From the NCBI GenBank assembly GCA_965178125.1, contig OZ237773.1, positions 310,001 to 374,000 on the forward strand: DNA of 64,000 nucleotides, read 5' to 3'. The stretch comes from Bilabrum cf. latius. Its lineage: Eukaryota; Bigyra: Bicosoecida; Bigyra; Bicosoecida. A program made the position numbers and the translations under genes. The notes beneath the pieces are model-generated. The model had not been told where the DNA came from and made no database searches. It saw nothing but the letters and a program-made list of their open reading frames with translations. Positions 11,395 through 23,498 of the stretch are shown here, one piece after another; positions within the stretch are counted from its first letter, which is position 1, and each line of letters opens with the position of its first letter.

Positions 11395-12612
11395 ATGTCG
11401 TGAGGTCAATATATAAGGCTGCCAAACTGATCAAACTTGCATTTCTATTTCATGTGCCGTGTCGAGTAGCTGCCCCGAGTCTGTGTTGCCCGCAGGTACG
11501 AGCAGAGCCGCCAAGCTGCAGAGGGATACCAGCAGATCCTTGCTGCCTCGGTCGGCCCCGCAGCGCACCAACTTGCGCAACCGCAACCACTGCCCGAAAT
11601 GCTCACGGATGTCCCCAAGACGGGCATCGTGTCGCGAGCGCTCACCCAGTCGCACGCGGTTCGACTGGGAGCGAGCCAGCTCGGCAGCTCGGCCGCCTCT
11701 GCGCTGCTCGCTTCGACGAGGCTCCCGACGGGCGCGCCAACAGAACCATCACAACTGGCTTCCTCATCATCTTCCTCCGCGTCATCCTCAGCCGCCTCGT
11801 CATCAGCCGCTGCCTCCGGGGGTGCACCCATGACAGATGGCGACGACGACGACGAGAGACCGGACTTGGCAACGAGCGCGCTGGGGGTGTCCAGCCTTGG
11901 TAGCAGCAGCAGCAGCACGAGCAGTAGCACGACCCCATCGGGCCAGCCATCCGGCCCGTCCTCCCAGTTCAGCCACATGTCGGTCACCGAGCACGTCAGT
12001 GCAGTGCAGGCGCTGCTCAACGCCGCCGAGGACAGGGTCGACGCCCACCCGGGCTTGGACGACCACAGGCTGCAGCTGAGGACGCTGAGATCGAAAGCGG
12101 CCGGCCTAGCCGCGGGGCTGCGGGCCGCCAACCAGAGGCTGCGCCCCTACTCAGAATCGAAAATCGACGAGACACGGGCGGCGCGGCTGTCAGCCGAGGA
12201 GGAGGACATGGGGCGGGAGCTGCGGGAGACGCAGGGCCGGGCGGGGGAGGCTAGGGAACAATTGGAGAGGGCGAGGGACCGGCTGGACGATGCCAGGGAA
12301 CAACTGAGAGTCGCGGAGGAGGACGCGGCTGACGGCCGGGACACGGAATCGAAAATCGCGGGCGCGCGTGCTCGCAGGGACGAGACCCAGAGGGAAGCCG
12401 AGGCGCTGAACGAGGCGATCGCGAGGGCAAGGCAGAGGCTGGAAGATGCCGAGGCGGCCGTGAGGAGCCTGGAGCAAGCGACTGGGGCTGCTGGGAGCGG
12501 GAATGATGCAGGCGCCGGGACGCGGGCCGGCAATGCGGCGATGGAGGGTGCTGGAGAGGGTGACGGTTCACCTGCGGTGTCCACGCCGACCGATGGTGGG
12601 TCTTCGTCATCA

Positions 12613-12663
<51 letters not shown>

Positions 12664-13230
12664 TCGGGGTCGGGGTCAGGCGGTGGGGCAGGTGCGGGCT
12701 CATGGGCTCCTCCTGCCGAATGGGGCCTGGAGGGGAGGCAGCTGGCGCAGGAGGAGGAGCGGCTGGCGGCCGAGCTGGGCCAGCTAGAGAGGAGGGCTAG
12801 AGTTGCGGATGCGCAGGCGCAGGCAGGAGCTGAATTCGCGAGGCAGAAAGCGGAGGAGGCGGTGCAGCAGGAGCTGGACGACCTCTAGAAGTAGACAGAG
12901 GCGGACAAGCAGGAAGCCAGCGCGGTGGCGGGCCAGGGCGCATTCCTGTAGCGGGCTGTGGGCATGGCGGCGAGGCAAGGGGCCGAGGAGGGCGAGCTGG
13001 CGGCTCGGCTGCTTCGGTCGCTGCTGGATGCCGGCGGGGAACAAACCGTCGATCAGCTGCGCGGCGCTGGCGGTGGGGAGGGCGATACAGGAGCAGGTGC
13101 AGGAGCGGCAAGGGCGGGTGCAATCGGGTCGGGTGACGTCATGCGCGGGGTGTACAAGCTGCTCGGCCGAAGACTTGTGCGGCTGGATCGGTCCTCTGGG
13201 GAACCGGTGGTGACAGCGCTTGTGGGCTGA
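11395..13230 (+). CDS. Uncharacterised coiled-coil protein with a 5-nt first coding exon
   Basis: Proposed exon 1 is only ATGTC (11395-11399), followed by a 96-bp intron (GTGAGG...CCCGCAG). Exon 2 (11496-13230) continues MSYEQSRQAAEGYQQILAAS. The 1740 nt give 579 aa ending in TGA. A Ser/Thr-rich segment is followed by a long predicted coiled coil (12080-12490, heptad-like REQLERARDRLDDAREQL), a poly-Ser tract, then more coiled coil. TAGs at 12886, 12892 and 12949 lie in DDL-x-K-x-TEADKQ and FL-x-RAVG, helical positions suited to Gln. The C-terminus has a short globular-looking stretch (GDVMRGVYKLLGRRLVRLD). No family was recognised; perhaps cytoskeletal or centrosomal, which is inference. The microexon start is the least certain part. 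Confidence 0.72.
12601..12666 (+). repeat. (TCG/TCA)n poly-serine tract
   Basis: About 22 consecutive serine codons, mostly TCG, in the coiled-coil gene. Confidence 0.9.
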
Positions 13231-13961
13231 ATGCATCACAGCTTAGTCCCGTGTAGAGAATAGATCTTGAGGGTGGGGGTGTGGCGACCAAACCCATTGC
13301 TTGCAGATGGAGATCGGCAGTTGATCAACCGGCGCTAGTCTAGATCCAACGTCATTAAGGGAGGGCTGCCAGTGGACCAGAACGGGCACTGCTGGCGGTT
13401 GAACGGACCGGGGGTGCCGGCGGCCGGCGCCCGGTTTGCGAGCACTGACGCACATCGGGTAAGGAGTGGCCCCAAGGTGGAGTTTACATGGTTTAGGCCA
13501 TAGCAGCCGAAGCGTGAAGTTGGTTGGTCCGGTCCTGGACGTGTTTTCGTGATAGCGTGCGCTTTTAACTTCAAGTTGATCTCACAAACGGCTAAAACTG
13601 TAGATCCCCCCAAACACCTGGTATACTTGAAGGCGAAGCTCTTAGTGGCCACCTCAGAACAAGTCAACGTATGATGAAGAGGGGTATCACGGACTCGGCT
13701 CCAAGAGCGGAAAAGACATCATCCACGGACGCAAGTTTGGCCCGAGCCCGCAGCACTCCCGGTCCATCCGACGCAATATCTTAGCTAGTAGGGGATGACG
13801 ATCGCGAATCGATGGATCCCAAGTTGTAGTTGGAGGCTATGTTTGCGGCCCCCTAGAGTGCTGAATGTGTGTGTAGAGCTGCTGGCAGAGGTGTATTATC
13901 GGCCTCGGCATCGATCCCAACCACTTGTATTTGCTGCGGACACAAATTCTTCGATAGCGCC
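13231..13961. other. Intergenic gap between two plus-strand genes
   Basis: About 730 bp. I see no supported gene or RNA; it presumably holds the 3' UTR of the coiled-coil gene and the promoter of the cupin-like gene. An upstream exon of the latter cannot be excluded. Confidence 0.4.
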
Positions 13962-14867
13962 ATGCAAGCGTTGAAAGATTTTGATAATAGGCTTGTTCGA
14001 GAAGGAAGGCATGTGGGTGATTTGTTGGATAGCGATGGTGCGACATGTGTGGCGGCCACCAGGCTGTTTGAGTCTTCAATCCGAATGCTCGGTCCGACTG
14101 GATTTCTGCATGAAATGATGATGGTGTCGGCCAAAACGCAAGATATTCCAGGCGTTATGAAAAGGTTGACTTTATTTGCTGGATAGTAGCTCCAAGTTAG
14201 GGCCCACGTCTTCCAAAATGTTGGCGAGACGTACGTCCACGATCATGGGCAAAGCTTCATATCCGTAGGACTGCTCGGCGAGTACATCAACCGAACGTGG
14301 AAGATTCTGGATGAATCAATAAAAGACCATGACGCCGTTGCATCTGTGGCCGCGATCTCTGCGAGTGCAGATCAAGCTGGCGAGGTAGCAGCGAGCGGAG
14401 CCGGGTGCGATTCCGCGCCTGCTGGGCACGCGCCGGCGGCTGGCGGGGAGGGGCCCAGTGCCAGTTCCAGTGCTAGTGTAATTCAGTCCCATTTCGCGTT
14501 TCATAGGGAACCAGGCGGCGAAATTACTGCTATAGGTAAGCGGGCAGGCAGACTGGTTTTGGACCGTGAGGAGCCCCACGGCAAAGGGAGGTGGCGGCTT
14601 GTGCATCGCACAGAATTTCATACGGTAGCGCCAAAGGCCAGCTTGGTGGTCACTCTAACATTCCGAGATATGAAGCGAAAACCAGAGCCAGTCACAATTC
14701 TGTCTCCGACTGGGGCGATTCATGCGCCTACACATCCGGTAGTCGAGCTTGATGCGGGTTCTGATGGACAGAGCACGATGCGTGGATTCTGCTTGGCATT
14801 GCTTGCGGATGCTGCAACAAAACTTGAGGAGGCAAAACCGGGTGGAAGCCACAAGCCAAGCGCATGA
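13962..14867 (+). CDS. Cupin-like (cysteine-dioxygenase-type fold) protein
   Basis: 301 aa from ATG to TGA, crossed by two adjacent TAG codons (14184-14189) in LFAG-x-x-LQVRAHVFQ. After the TAG pair comes YVHDHGQSFISVGLLGEYINRTW, a first cupin motif with paired His, G and a following aromatic. A second motif is probably LVHRTEFHTVAPKASLVVTLTFR, with a His before a Leu/Val strand. This layout resembles metal-binding RmlC/CDO-type cupins. The first 75 residues are helical (MQALKDFDNRLVREGRHVGDLL). A roughly 60-residue Ala/Gly/Ser insert (14340-14480) separates the motifs. Substrate and pathway are unknown. The TAGs cannot be real stops, since both halves are needed for the fold. Confidence 0.62.
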
Positions 14868-14983
14868 TCCTAGCCGATCCATTACACTCAGTCAGGCTGT
14901 TTCGTATGTTATAAAATGACACAAATGTGATTTGCTAGCCACCCTATATGGATCGGGGGAGGTCTACTTATTACCCTGCAGAT

Positions 14984-16599
<1,616 letters not shown>

Positions 16600-17574
16600 C
16601 TGCACACCAAAAGGTAAACACAAACTTCCATTCAAATGTGGGGCAGTCCAGGGGAACGGAGCACTAGAGTAAATTACTCGCGCCTAACATCGGAGTAACA
16701 ATCCGGATCATAGACTGCGCTGCTTACATCCAATGGAATCACGCCGCCCACTGTCACTCTGCGAGGTATCAACAACCACTTCAATCTGCGGTACTAACGG
16801 GAAGTATCCATGGATCATGATCCTCACCAAGTACATCGGCTAATTAAGTTTCGTTCTCAAGTGGCACATGGTGTGGACTCGACCTTTGCAGCCTGTTTCA
16901 AGGCATTACGAAGGATCCGTGCTACTCACCTGGCTACCATTCATACACTTGGAGTTCAGCTGTATGCACTTCCTAGGGGTCCTACTTGCTTGTTGCTGCT
17001 CTTCTAATATTTGGCCTGCCTCTGCAATGGCAATGAATCAGTACCGGAAGCGGGAATTCAAATGTACCGGCAGAAATCTAGCACGCCGCTGCTAGTGCGA
17101 ACAGAATGTGTGTCTGGTCGCTGTGTATTCGCTAGGATCGTCCCGAAATGTTTCAAGCTCAGGTCCATGATCACTGGATCGACGAAGGATCCAGCCCAGA
17201 TCCGATCCACTGTGCTTAGATCTAGATCGGATCGATTGCACGGATCCGGCTAGGACCCGGATCTTAGCGGTACCGCCGGATCTCCGAGCATTGCGCCCTT
17301 CAAGTGCTTTTGGAGTCAGCCAGCAGCGCGGACCGTAAGTACCCATGCGACGCGAGTGCACTGGCTGCGTCGGGCGACTGCGCGCATGCCATCGCCGCAA
17401 CAGATCTCAGGAGAGTCTCCGGAGGTAGCACGCCACAACTTCGTCGTTTTATCTAGAACCTTTACAAGGGACGAACACAATACAACACAATAAAGTCTAT
17501 ACACAATAGCACAAAGTGTGCCACACACCAACAAATAAGATTATAACACAACACCCTGCGAATCGCAATAGCGC
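16600..17574. other. Intergenic region between genes J and B; GATC-rich patch at 17165-17290
   Basis: Holds the 5' side of J, probably including its missing first exon, and the 3' flank of B. Within 17165-17290, GATC and GGATCC words are dense and include the inverted pair GATCCGATC/GATCGGATC. No gene is supported. Confidence 0.4.
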
Positions 17575-20176
17575 TCAGGCCTGCCTGCCTCTCTTCCTGT
17601 CAGGCTCCTCTGAGCCCGAATCTACTTTTAAGGCGTCCTCTTTGCGAGATCGCTTCGTGCCAATGCTACTAGGATCTTCTTTCGGATCCATATGTGCTCC
17701 GTATTCCATGCTCTGAATGCCAAAAGCAACGCTATTGGCGTTCGTTGGTGACCCTACGTGCACCCCGCGGGGCCTACGTGGCCTAACCGTTGAAGATCGC
17801 CCAGCCATTGTTAACTGCAGGCGCATGGGTTTCCCGCCATGATTGGATGTTCCACCCAGCCTGTCGGCACTCAGCAACCCGCGTGCCTGACCGCTGCCGC
17901 TAGCCCCGTCGCTGTCGCTGCGGTTAGAATCCGCGTCGCAGTCGCTCTCATGCGCATCTTGCTCTTCCTCGCCACAAGGACTGCTCGATCGATGTCCCTT
18001 CGGTGTCGTCGATTTCCTCTCTGCGATCCTCGCCGCCATGGCGGCCTGCAGCCGCACCTCCCTTGCCCTCCGGATCTCCTCCTGGGCCGCTGCCTCTCTG
18101 CGTCTAGCCATCTCTTTCAGCTGCCGCTACTGCTCCTCCAGCATATGCCTGGCCCTTAGTCGAGCCAAGCCGGCCTCCAGCTGCTCAAGTGCTTGGTTGT
18201 CCGGCAACGACCTGCCTGCACCATCGTGCGGTGCACCCAGATCCAGAGTAGACTCCAGCAAGACAGTGTGTGGTTCTCCTACCCCGGGCGTCTCGTTGCG
18301 CACCGTTTGAAAGCGGACAGGCCTGCACACAGCAGCCCTCTACCGCTAGCCCCAAGAGTCCTGCAGCACCCCCAGTGTGCTCCCATTCAGAGCACTGGCT
18401 CGAAGGTGATGATGCGCATCCCATGCGGCGCCTCCACCCAGCGCCGACTACACGGGACCCGCTCCCGCATCAGAGATCCCGGTATATTCCACGGAAGCAT
18501 TGGAGCTTGATGCACTTGCTGCTGCCGCAGCAGCTGCCATCGATGCAACACGGGCTGCAGCCCTGGCGGCAAAGGCAGCGCGTGCTACCGCTGCAGCAGC
18601 TTCGTTCGAATGCCCGCTCCTATGCCTGTCGGCACCATGCAGCCCGATGTACGCATTGCTGCTCTAATGCATTGGGTCCTGCTGCTGTGGAACGCGCTGT
18701 CCACCCTGACCCTGACTGTACACCCCTTGCGCTTCGTGAGTGCCCCACGACCTCATGGTAGTGTAGCTCGCGCTAGGGCCTGTCTGCAGCTGCGAGGGCT
18801 CTGCTGTCGAGTGGGAGGACGTTGTCGTGGCGAGTGACCTGCTCGACGTGGAGGCTGTCGTGATCGAGTCGCTGTACGAGAGGGCACTACGGGGCAGGGG
18901 AGCGATGGGCCCCGATTCAGTCCGACTGCCACCGCTCCGATCCGAATTGGCTTGCAGGTGCTGCGCTGTACTGTAGCTGTACCCGTAGGTCTCGCCGTAG
19001 GAGACAGAATCCGGCGGCTGCATGATTCCGAGGGTGGAGCGGGGACTTCTCCCTTCCCTGCCGCCCACTTGGATACATGCACCCTGCGATGGGTTGCTCT
19101 GTAGTGCTTGCGATGCATTCCTGCCTCCGTGCAGTCCATTCTCGCTGCTGCTGCTGCTGCTGCTGCTTATGCTTTCCATGTAAGGTGGCTGCCCATGAGG
19201 ATCTTGGTGCCCCTAGGGCTGCTGCTGATGCTAGGATACGTGGGGAGTCACCGGAGACAAGGCGCCACCCGGCCCAATCATCAGGCTGCGCGCGCTGCTG
19301 TACACAGATCCGATCATCAGGCCTGCAACGGGAGGGGGCACCTCCTCGGCGTACCTCGGCGGCAGGGAGCGGAGGGACTGCCCGCTGCCCGAGAAATTTG
19401 AGCTGATCTCGGACAGAGAAGGCGGGGGGGGCTCCGGGGGCCCGCCGGCCCACTTGCTGTCGGCGAACATGGGGCGGTTGGAGGAGGGGCCTGCCTGGCC
19501 AGTGAGTTGTTCCCCAGCTGCTAGCATGGAGGGAGGAGCCGGTTCCACCTGGCGTAGTGACCCGTACTGGTTCTCTACCCAGGGGACCGGTCCTTGCTGT
19601 TGCCCTTGCTGCTGCTCTTGCCATCGACCGGCCCCTCTCCCGGACGATGAAAGGGGCGTGGAGCCTTGGTGGTCTCGCAGTTGGGTGGACACCATGGGCA
19701 TGGGACCCGGGAAGCTGAGGCCCTACGTGGATCCATCCAGCTGAGGATACCCCCCATGCTGCCCGCTGCTGGTGGAGGCGTCGTCATCGGCCGGCGGATT
19801 CACCGGGCCGAGACCCAGCCCCTCGAGCCCGCTGCCCATGGAGGCGCCCGAGCCCGGGCGAGTGGAGTGAGGGTCGTCCAGGCTGCCGCTGACGATGCTT
19901 TCATTCGGGGAAAATGACCCTCTCATGTGGGACCGTGCGCTGTGCACTCCCCCGCTCGCGCCATCGAGCAAGCCGTCATTGTTGTAGTCCCAGCGGTCCT
20001 CGCTGCCAGCTCGAGCGGCTCGACCACCTGCGAACCAGTTCAACAAGCAGCTGAAACAATTATAATAATATAGGGCGAATGTGCTTCGATAGCATCTCAA
20101 AGAAGCTCTCGCGAATCTCACGGTGCGATGCCATCAGCTGCGGTGACTGTTCGGCGTCTTTGTGCGGAGAACTCAT
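17575..20176 (-). CDS. Low-complexity coiled-coil protein, family member B (paralogue of 4188-5929)
   Basis: Two exons (20122-20176 and 17575-20027) with a 94-bp intron at the same place and phase as in A; the 2508 nt give 835 aa ending in TGA. Shared with A: RGSFSPN, SLDDPHS, GSGASMGSGLEGLGLGP, PGPMPMVSTQLRDH, ITTASTSSRSLATTTSS, LRASAL, AVCRPVRFQT, LLESTLxLGAPHD and the coiled coil LKEMARRREAAA. Eight TAGs: 19723, 19231, 19213, 18664, 18448, 18346, 18340, 18127. Aligned with A, 18127 faces CAG, 19723 faces CAA, 18346 faces TTG, and 18340 is TAG in both. TAGs also sit in VS-x-HQQQP-x-GHQ. The unique C-terminus is acidic then basic (GTKRSRKEDALK, RKRGRQA), suggesting nuclear import. Function unknown. 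Confidence 0.82.
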
Positions 20177-20187
20177 TTTCTGCGAGA
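20174..20187 (-). promoter_or_regulatory. Conserved leader TCTCGCAGAAAATG at the start of member B
   Basis: Partner of 5927-5940; 13 of 14 bases match and the similarity continues into the first codons (AGTTCTCC versus AGGTCTCC). Initiator or leader-intron acceptor. Confidence 0.4.
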
Positions 20188-21201
20188 GAGCCCGAGACGC
20201 ATATACTCATGCAATGATATCACGATAGTTTGATGAATCATATCCTTGTTTTTAATCCTTGCCCGGCCGGACTTTGACCATCAAGAAGGCAAACCAAAAG
20301 GCACACCGGTATGCACCGCGTTAGGCACTAGAACCAGGCATGGCATGCAGTACTTATTCGACAGTATAAATACTGAAGCCGTTTTGAATAAATTAGCCCG
20401 AACTGATGCCGATTTCATTGGAAATCCCAGGCAGGGGTCAGTCGCTTGGAGTGGCCACCTTCACGCCAGGTGCCCAACTCCGAAATACCGACAGTAAGAA
20501 CGGGAGTCTAGTACATGTCAGGCAGCCAAACGGAAATAATGAAGTACCATCTCACCTGGATAATAGTACAAGAGATTTCGATCTTGGTTAGATGTGGAGG
20601 GGCGCTTGCGATGTGCGGCCGTCGGTTCTGATTATTGGTTCCGAACCATTTTGTAGTTTGCCACCATCGTTGGCTGTTGACGAAGGCTGCAAGAGAACGT
20701 GACCATCGGTGCCGGTATGGATCAGGATTTTTTTTATAAAACAAACATACATGGAGAAACTACCAATGTTGCTTGATGTATCGCAGCGCCCAAGCTGTGC
20801 TCCCAATCAAAACGAACGAGGGCTCTAACGAGAAAGCACCCGCGAAGGCCACCGTCACAGGGATGATGGCACGTGGGTCCGCTCGGGTAGCCGGGGCTGG
20901 ATGGGATGCATCTGGCCACCGCTGCTGGAATCGCAGCTGCTATAGCTGGCCTCTACCTCCTTCTATTTGTGCTTGGACACGTCCTGCTGGACGAGATCCA
21001 AGCGCTAATAGAACGGCGACTCGCCCTTCGCGATCGTCCGATCGGACGATCGCGAAGGGCGAGTCGCAGAAGCTAGAAAACAGCAGCAGCGGCAAATGCG
21101 GCAGAGCAGACAAGTAGCCGAGAGTACCGCCCCCCCCTCCCCTCCCACCCGACTCGCCCGCGCATAGACACTGCAGCGCAGTGCACCCGGACGGCACGAA
21201 A
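20177..21201. other. Intergenic region between B and C
   Basis: About 1 kb without a supported gene. It contains the 52-bp palindrome at 21016-21067. A plus-strand frame at 20773-21117 has no recognisable motif and crosses the palindrome; I do not call it. Confidence 0.4.
21016..21067. repeat. Perfect 52-bp palindrome
   Basis: Left arm 21016-21041 is the exact reverse complement of right arm 21042-21067, with no spacer; the flanking bases (G and A) end the symmetry. It lies 135-186 bp beyond the TGA of gene C. It could extrude a cruciform or form a 26-bp RNA hairpin in a 3' UTR, or it could be an assembly fold-back. Confidence 0.97.
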
Positions 21202-22419
21202 TCAGCTTCCCCCACACCCGCTGCTGGCAGGCACCCATGACCGGGAACAGTGCTGTTCCGTCCAAGCCTCGGCTTGGTCCACCGGCAGCGACTGGACCTG
21301 GGCGATTCCCGCCCTGTAGGCCTCCTCCCACCTCTGCAGGCATACAAGCCGGCGCTTCCCGTCGTCCAGCCTCGACTTGTGGGTGCCCGCGCTCACCTCC
21401 TCGACTTCATCCTCGTCCGCGTCGCTTGAGATCGAACCGGGGCGCGAGTCAGCGGCGCAGCCATCGACTGGGGCAGATGGCGCACTCGTCACAGGCTTGG
21501 CTCCAGCGGAAGCATCCAGAGTGCTCTCGAGCACCACGGCATCACCGATGGAACTGTCGCGCGTTACCCTGGTCACCTGCATCGGCACGGGCAAAGAGTT
21601 CGCATGCCGATGCACTGGGTCTGCCCCGGGCTCCACGCGGCGGCGCTTCGCAGGCGGGGGGCCCTTCCCTCCCTCTGCCTCTGCCTCTGTCTCACCCTCA
21701 CGGCCAGCGCCTGAGCTTGAGCACTCCCCCGAGTCGCGCGGGCGCCGCTGCCCTGGGACGCTGCGGCAATCGGGCATGGGTCCAGGTATGCCTTGCGAGT
21801 CGGCGGAGGTGTCGGTGCCGATGCCTCTGTGGGCGACACCGCCAGCAACAGCGGGCTGTGGACCGGTGGCCAGCATACCCTCACCGAGGGAGTCAGAATC
21901 AGAGGAAATGCGGCTGCGACCTGAGACGTCGCTCCATTGGGACCTGGCTTCACCTCCGTCTTCCTCGTCGTCCAGCTCTTGCCCTTCCTGGCTTGCGCCG
22001 GACTCCGACTCCGTGGGAGCCTCGGGATCGCTCGAGGTTGATCCCTGATCGTCTCCTGCCGGGAGCCGTGCTTGAGGTACTTCGATACCTGCTTGCCCAT
22101 GTTGTGGGCCGGGATGAAAGACAGGAGGCTCGCCATGTCCACTTATGAACCCGCTGGTCTAATCGTCTCCAAGCTGGGACTCCGGCGTTAAGCAATCCCG
22201 CTCGATCCATTCGTCGAGGTTCGAAGACGGAGACAATGAAGGTGATAGACCTAGAACAGCATCGGAATCCAATGATCCTACAGTTCCCTCCAAACTGTTC
22301 GGCATTGGTTCCTGGCCACCCTGCGAATATATGAATAAATTCAACGGTTGTGGTGCAGCATTTCATATCCCGACATACCACGTAGTCACGGCGAGGGGTA
22401 CAATACAGTCTGAGCCCAT
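21202..22419 (-). CDS. Array member C: disordered protein with KRRRV motif
   Basis: Main exon 21202-22320 follows a TATTCGCAG acceptor and ends in TGA. A small first exon (22390-22419, MGSDCIVPLA, donor GTGACT, 69-bp intron, phase 0) is proposed; with it the protein is 382 aa. TAG at 22159 (LGDD-x-TSGF) is read as Gln. The protein is acidic and Ser/Asp/Glu-rich, then carries PPPAKRRRVEPG, a likely monopartite nuclear localisation signal. The block DAVVLESTLDASAGA matches LLESTLDLGAPHD of A and B, which is why I place it in the family. The C-terminus (KRRLVCLQRWEEAYRAGIAQVQ) is predicted helical. No known domain. Exon 1 is uncertain. Confidence 0.6.
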
Positions 22420-23498
22420 CACCCAATTCAATACACAAAGTTGCAAATGATGGAGCAACGCATTGCCCAAGCATCAGGATTACGGAGCACGCACAGCACG
22501 AAGTATCGAAAAAGTTGCATTAGCGCGACAGACACATAGCATCGCTCACGCTGCTGTTTCGCTCCGCGGTTGGTGATTGGCTGTACATTGAGTCTGTTTC
22601 AGAAGTACAGTCTGAAATCATCCACCAGGCTTGGTGGTTCATTTTTTCGTGGCTAGGTCATCGAGCCGCTGCGCGAGTTCGGTTTAATTTTTGTTGTAAC
22701 GTTATAGCTACAGTCGCAGTTGCAACCGCCCACTGAAAAGAATTGGTCGCACCGACACATCCGGATGGATCGCTTGCGTTGTGGGCTGCCTTGCGTACTG
22801 TTGCATGGCGTTACGTTGGTAGCTGGATTTGACATGCAGTATTGGCTTCAGGGACGAGCAAATCAACTGGCCTTGACCTCTCGTCTTGCCTCGTGCTCCA
22901 CTCCACACTTTCCCAACACTGCCCCTCCCCCGTGTCCAGCTTTCCCACCCCTTCACCTTCACTGATGGGAGCACTACCCTGCTCTTTTCAGGGACCATGC
23001 CGCCACCTCACCCCCACACTGCACGCACTCGACATTCGACTTTTTAAACACTTTATTTGGTGTAGTCAACTCGAAGTGCTACGAACAGCGCGGAAGCAAA
23101 GCTCTCGCCTTTGATGGGCCAGAGCGGTTCCCCTGCTACGCCTAACGGCTGCAGGAGGCTTTGTAGAAATAATATTTCCAAATGTATCGTTTTACTGCGG
23201 TGGGGAGAGGCATCGGTAGTAAAGGTGCGGTTGTGGGGTGCCTGGTGTCTGCAATCTGTCGAACTGCCATATCCTCCAGGGCTTCCGTGCCAGCTCACGG
23301 TAAGCCCTGCTTCACTGCCTTACCTATTAGATGAATCCTATCGATTAATAATGGGCGCGGTGGAAAATCACCACCGCGCCGTTCCTTGATGATAATGGGC
23401 GCGGTGGTTAACAACCACCACGCCGATCCTTGATGTATTTCATTCTTCCCTTGCTGGGTTTCTGGGTTTTGCTGCTTTCCGATGCAGCCCGCGCTCGC
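22420..23498. other. Intergenic region between C and D
   Basis: About 1.1 kb. I see only small unsupported frames plus the paired hairpin repeat at 23350-23437. A plus-strand frame at 23111-23389 has no family resemblance. Confidence 0.4.
23350..23437. repeat. Two imperfect 44-bp tandem units, each a hairpin
   Basis: Unit 1 has a perfect 10-bp stem GGCGCGGTGG / CCACCGCGCC around a 7-nt loop. Unit 2 has a 12-bp stem with one mismatch and a 3-nt loop. They lie roughly 75-150 bp past the TGA of gene D, probably in its 3' UTR. Confidence 0.85.

Noticed and set aside
20773-21117. Possible small gene upstream of the palindrome
   Set aside because: No motif, crosses the palindrome, and its frame is not supported by codon pattern or splice signals.
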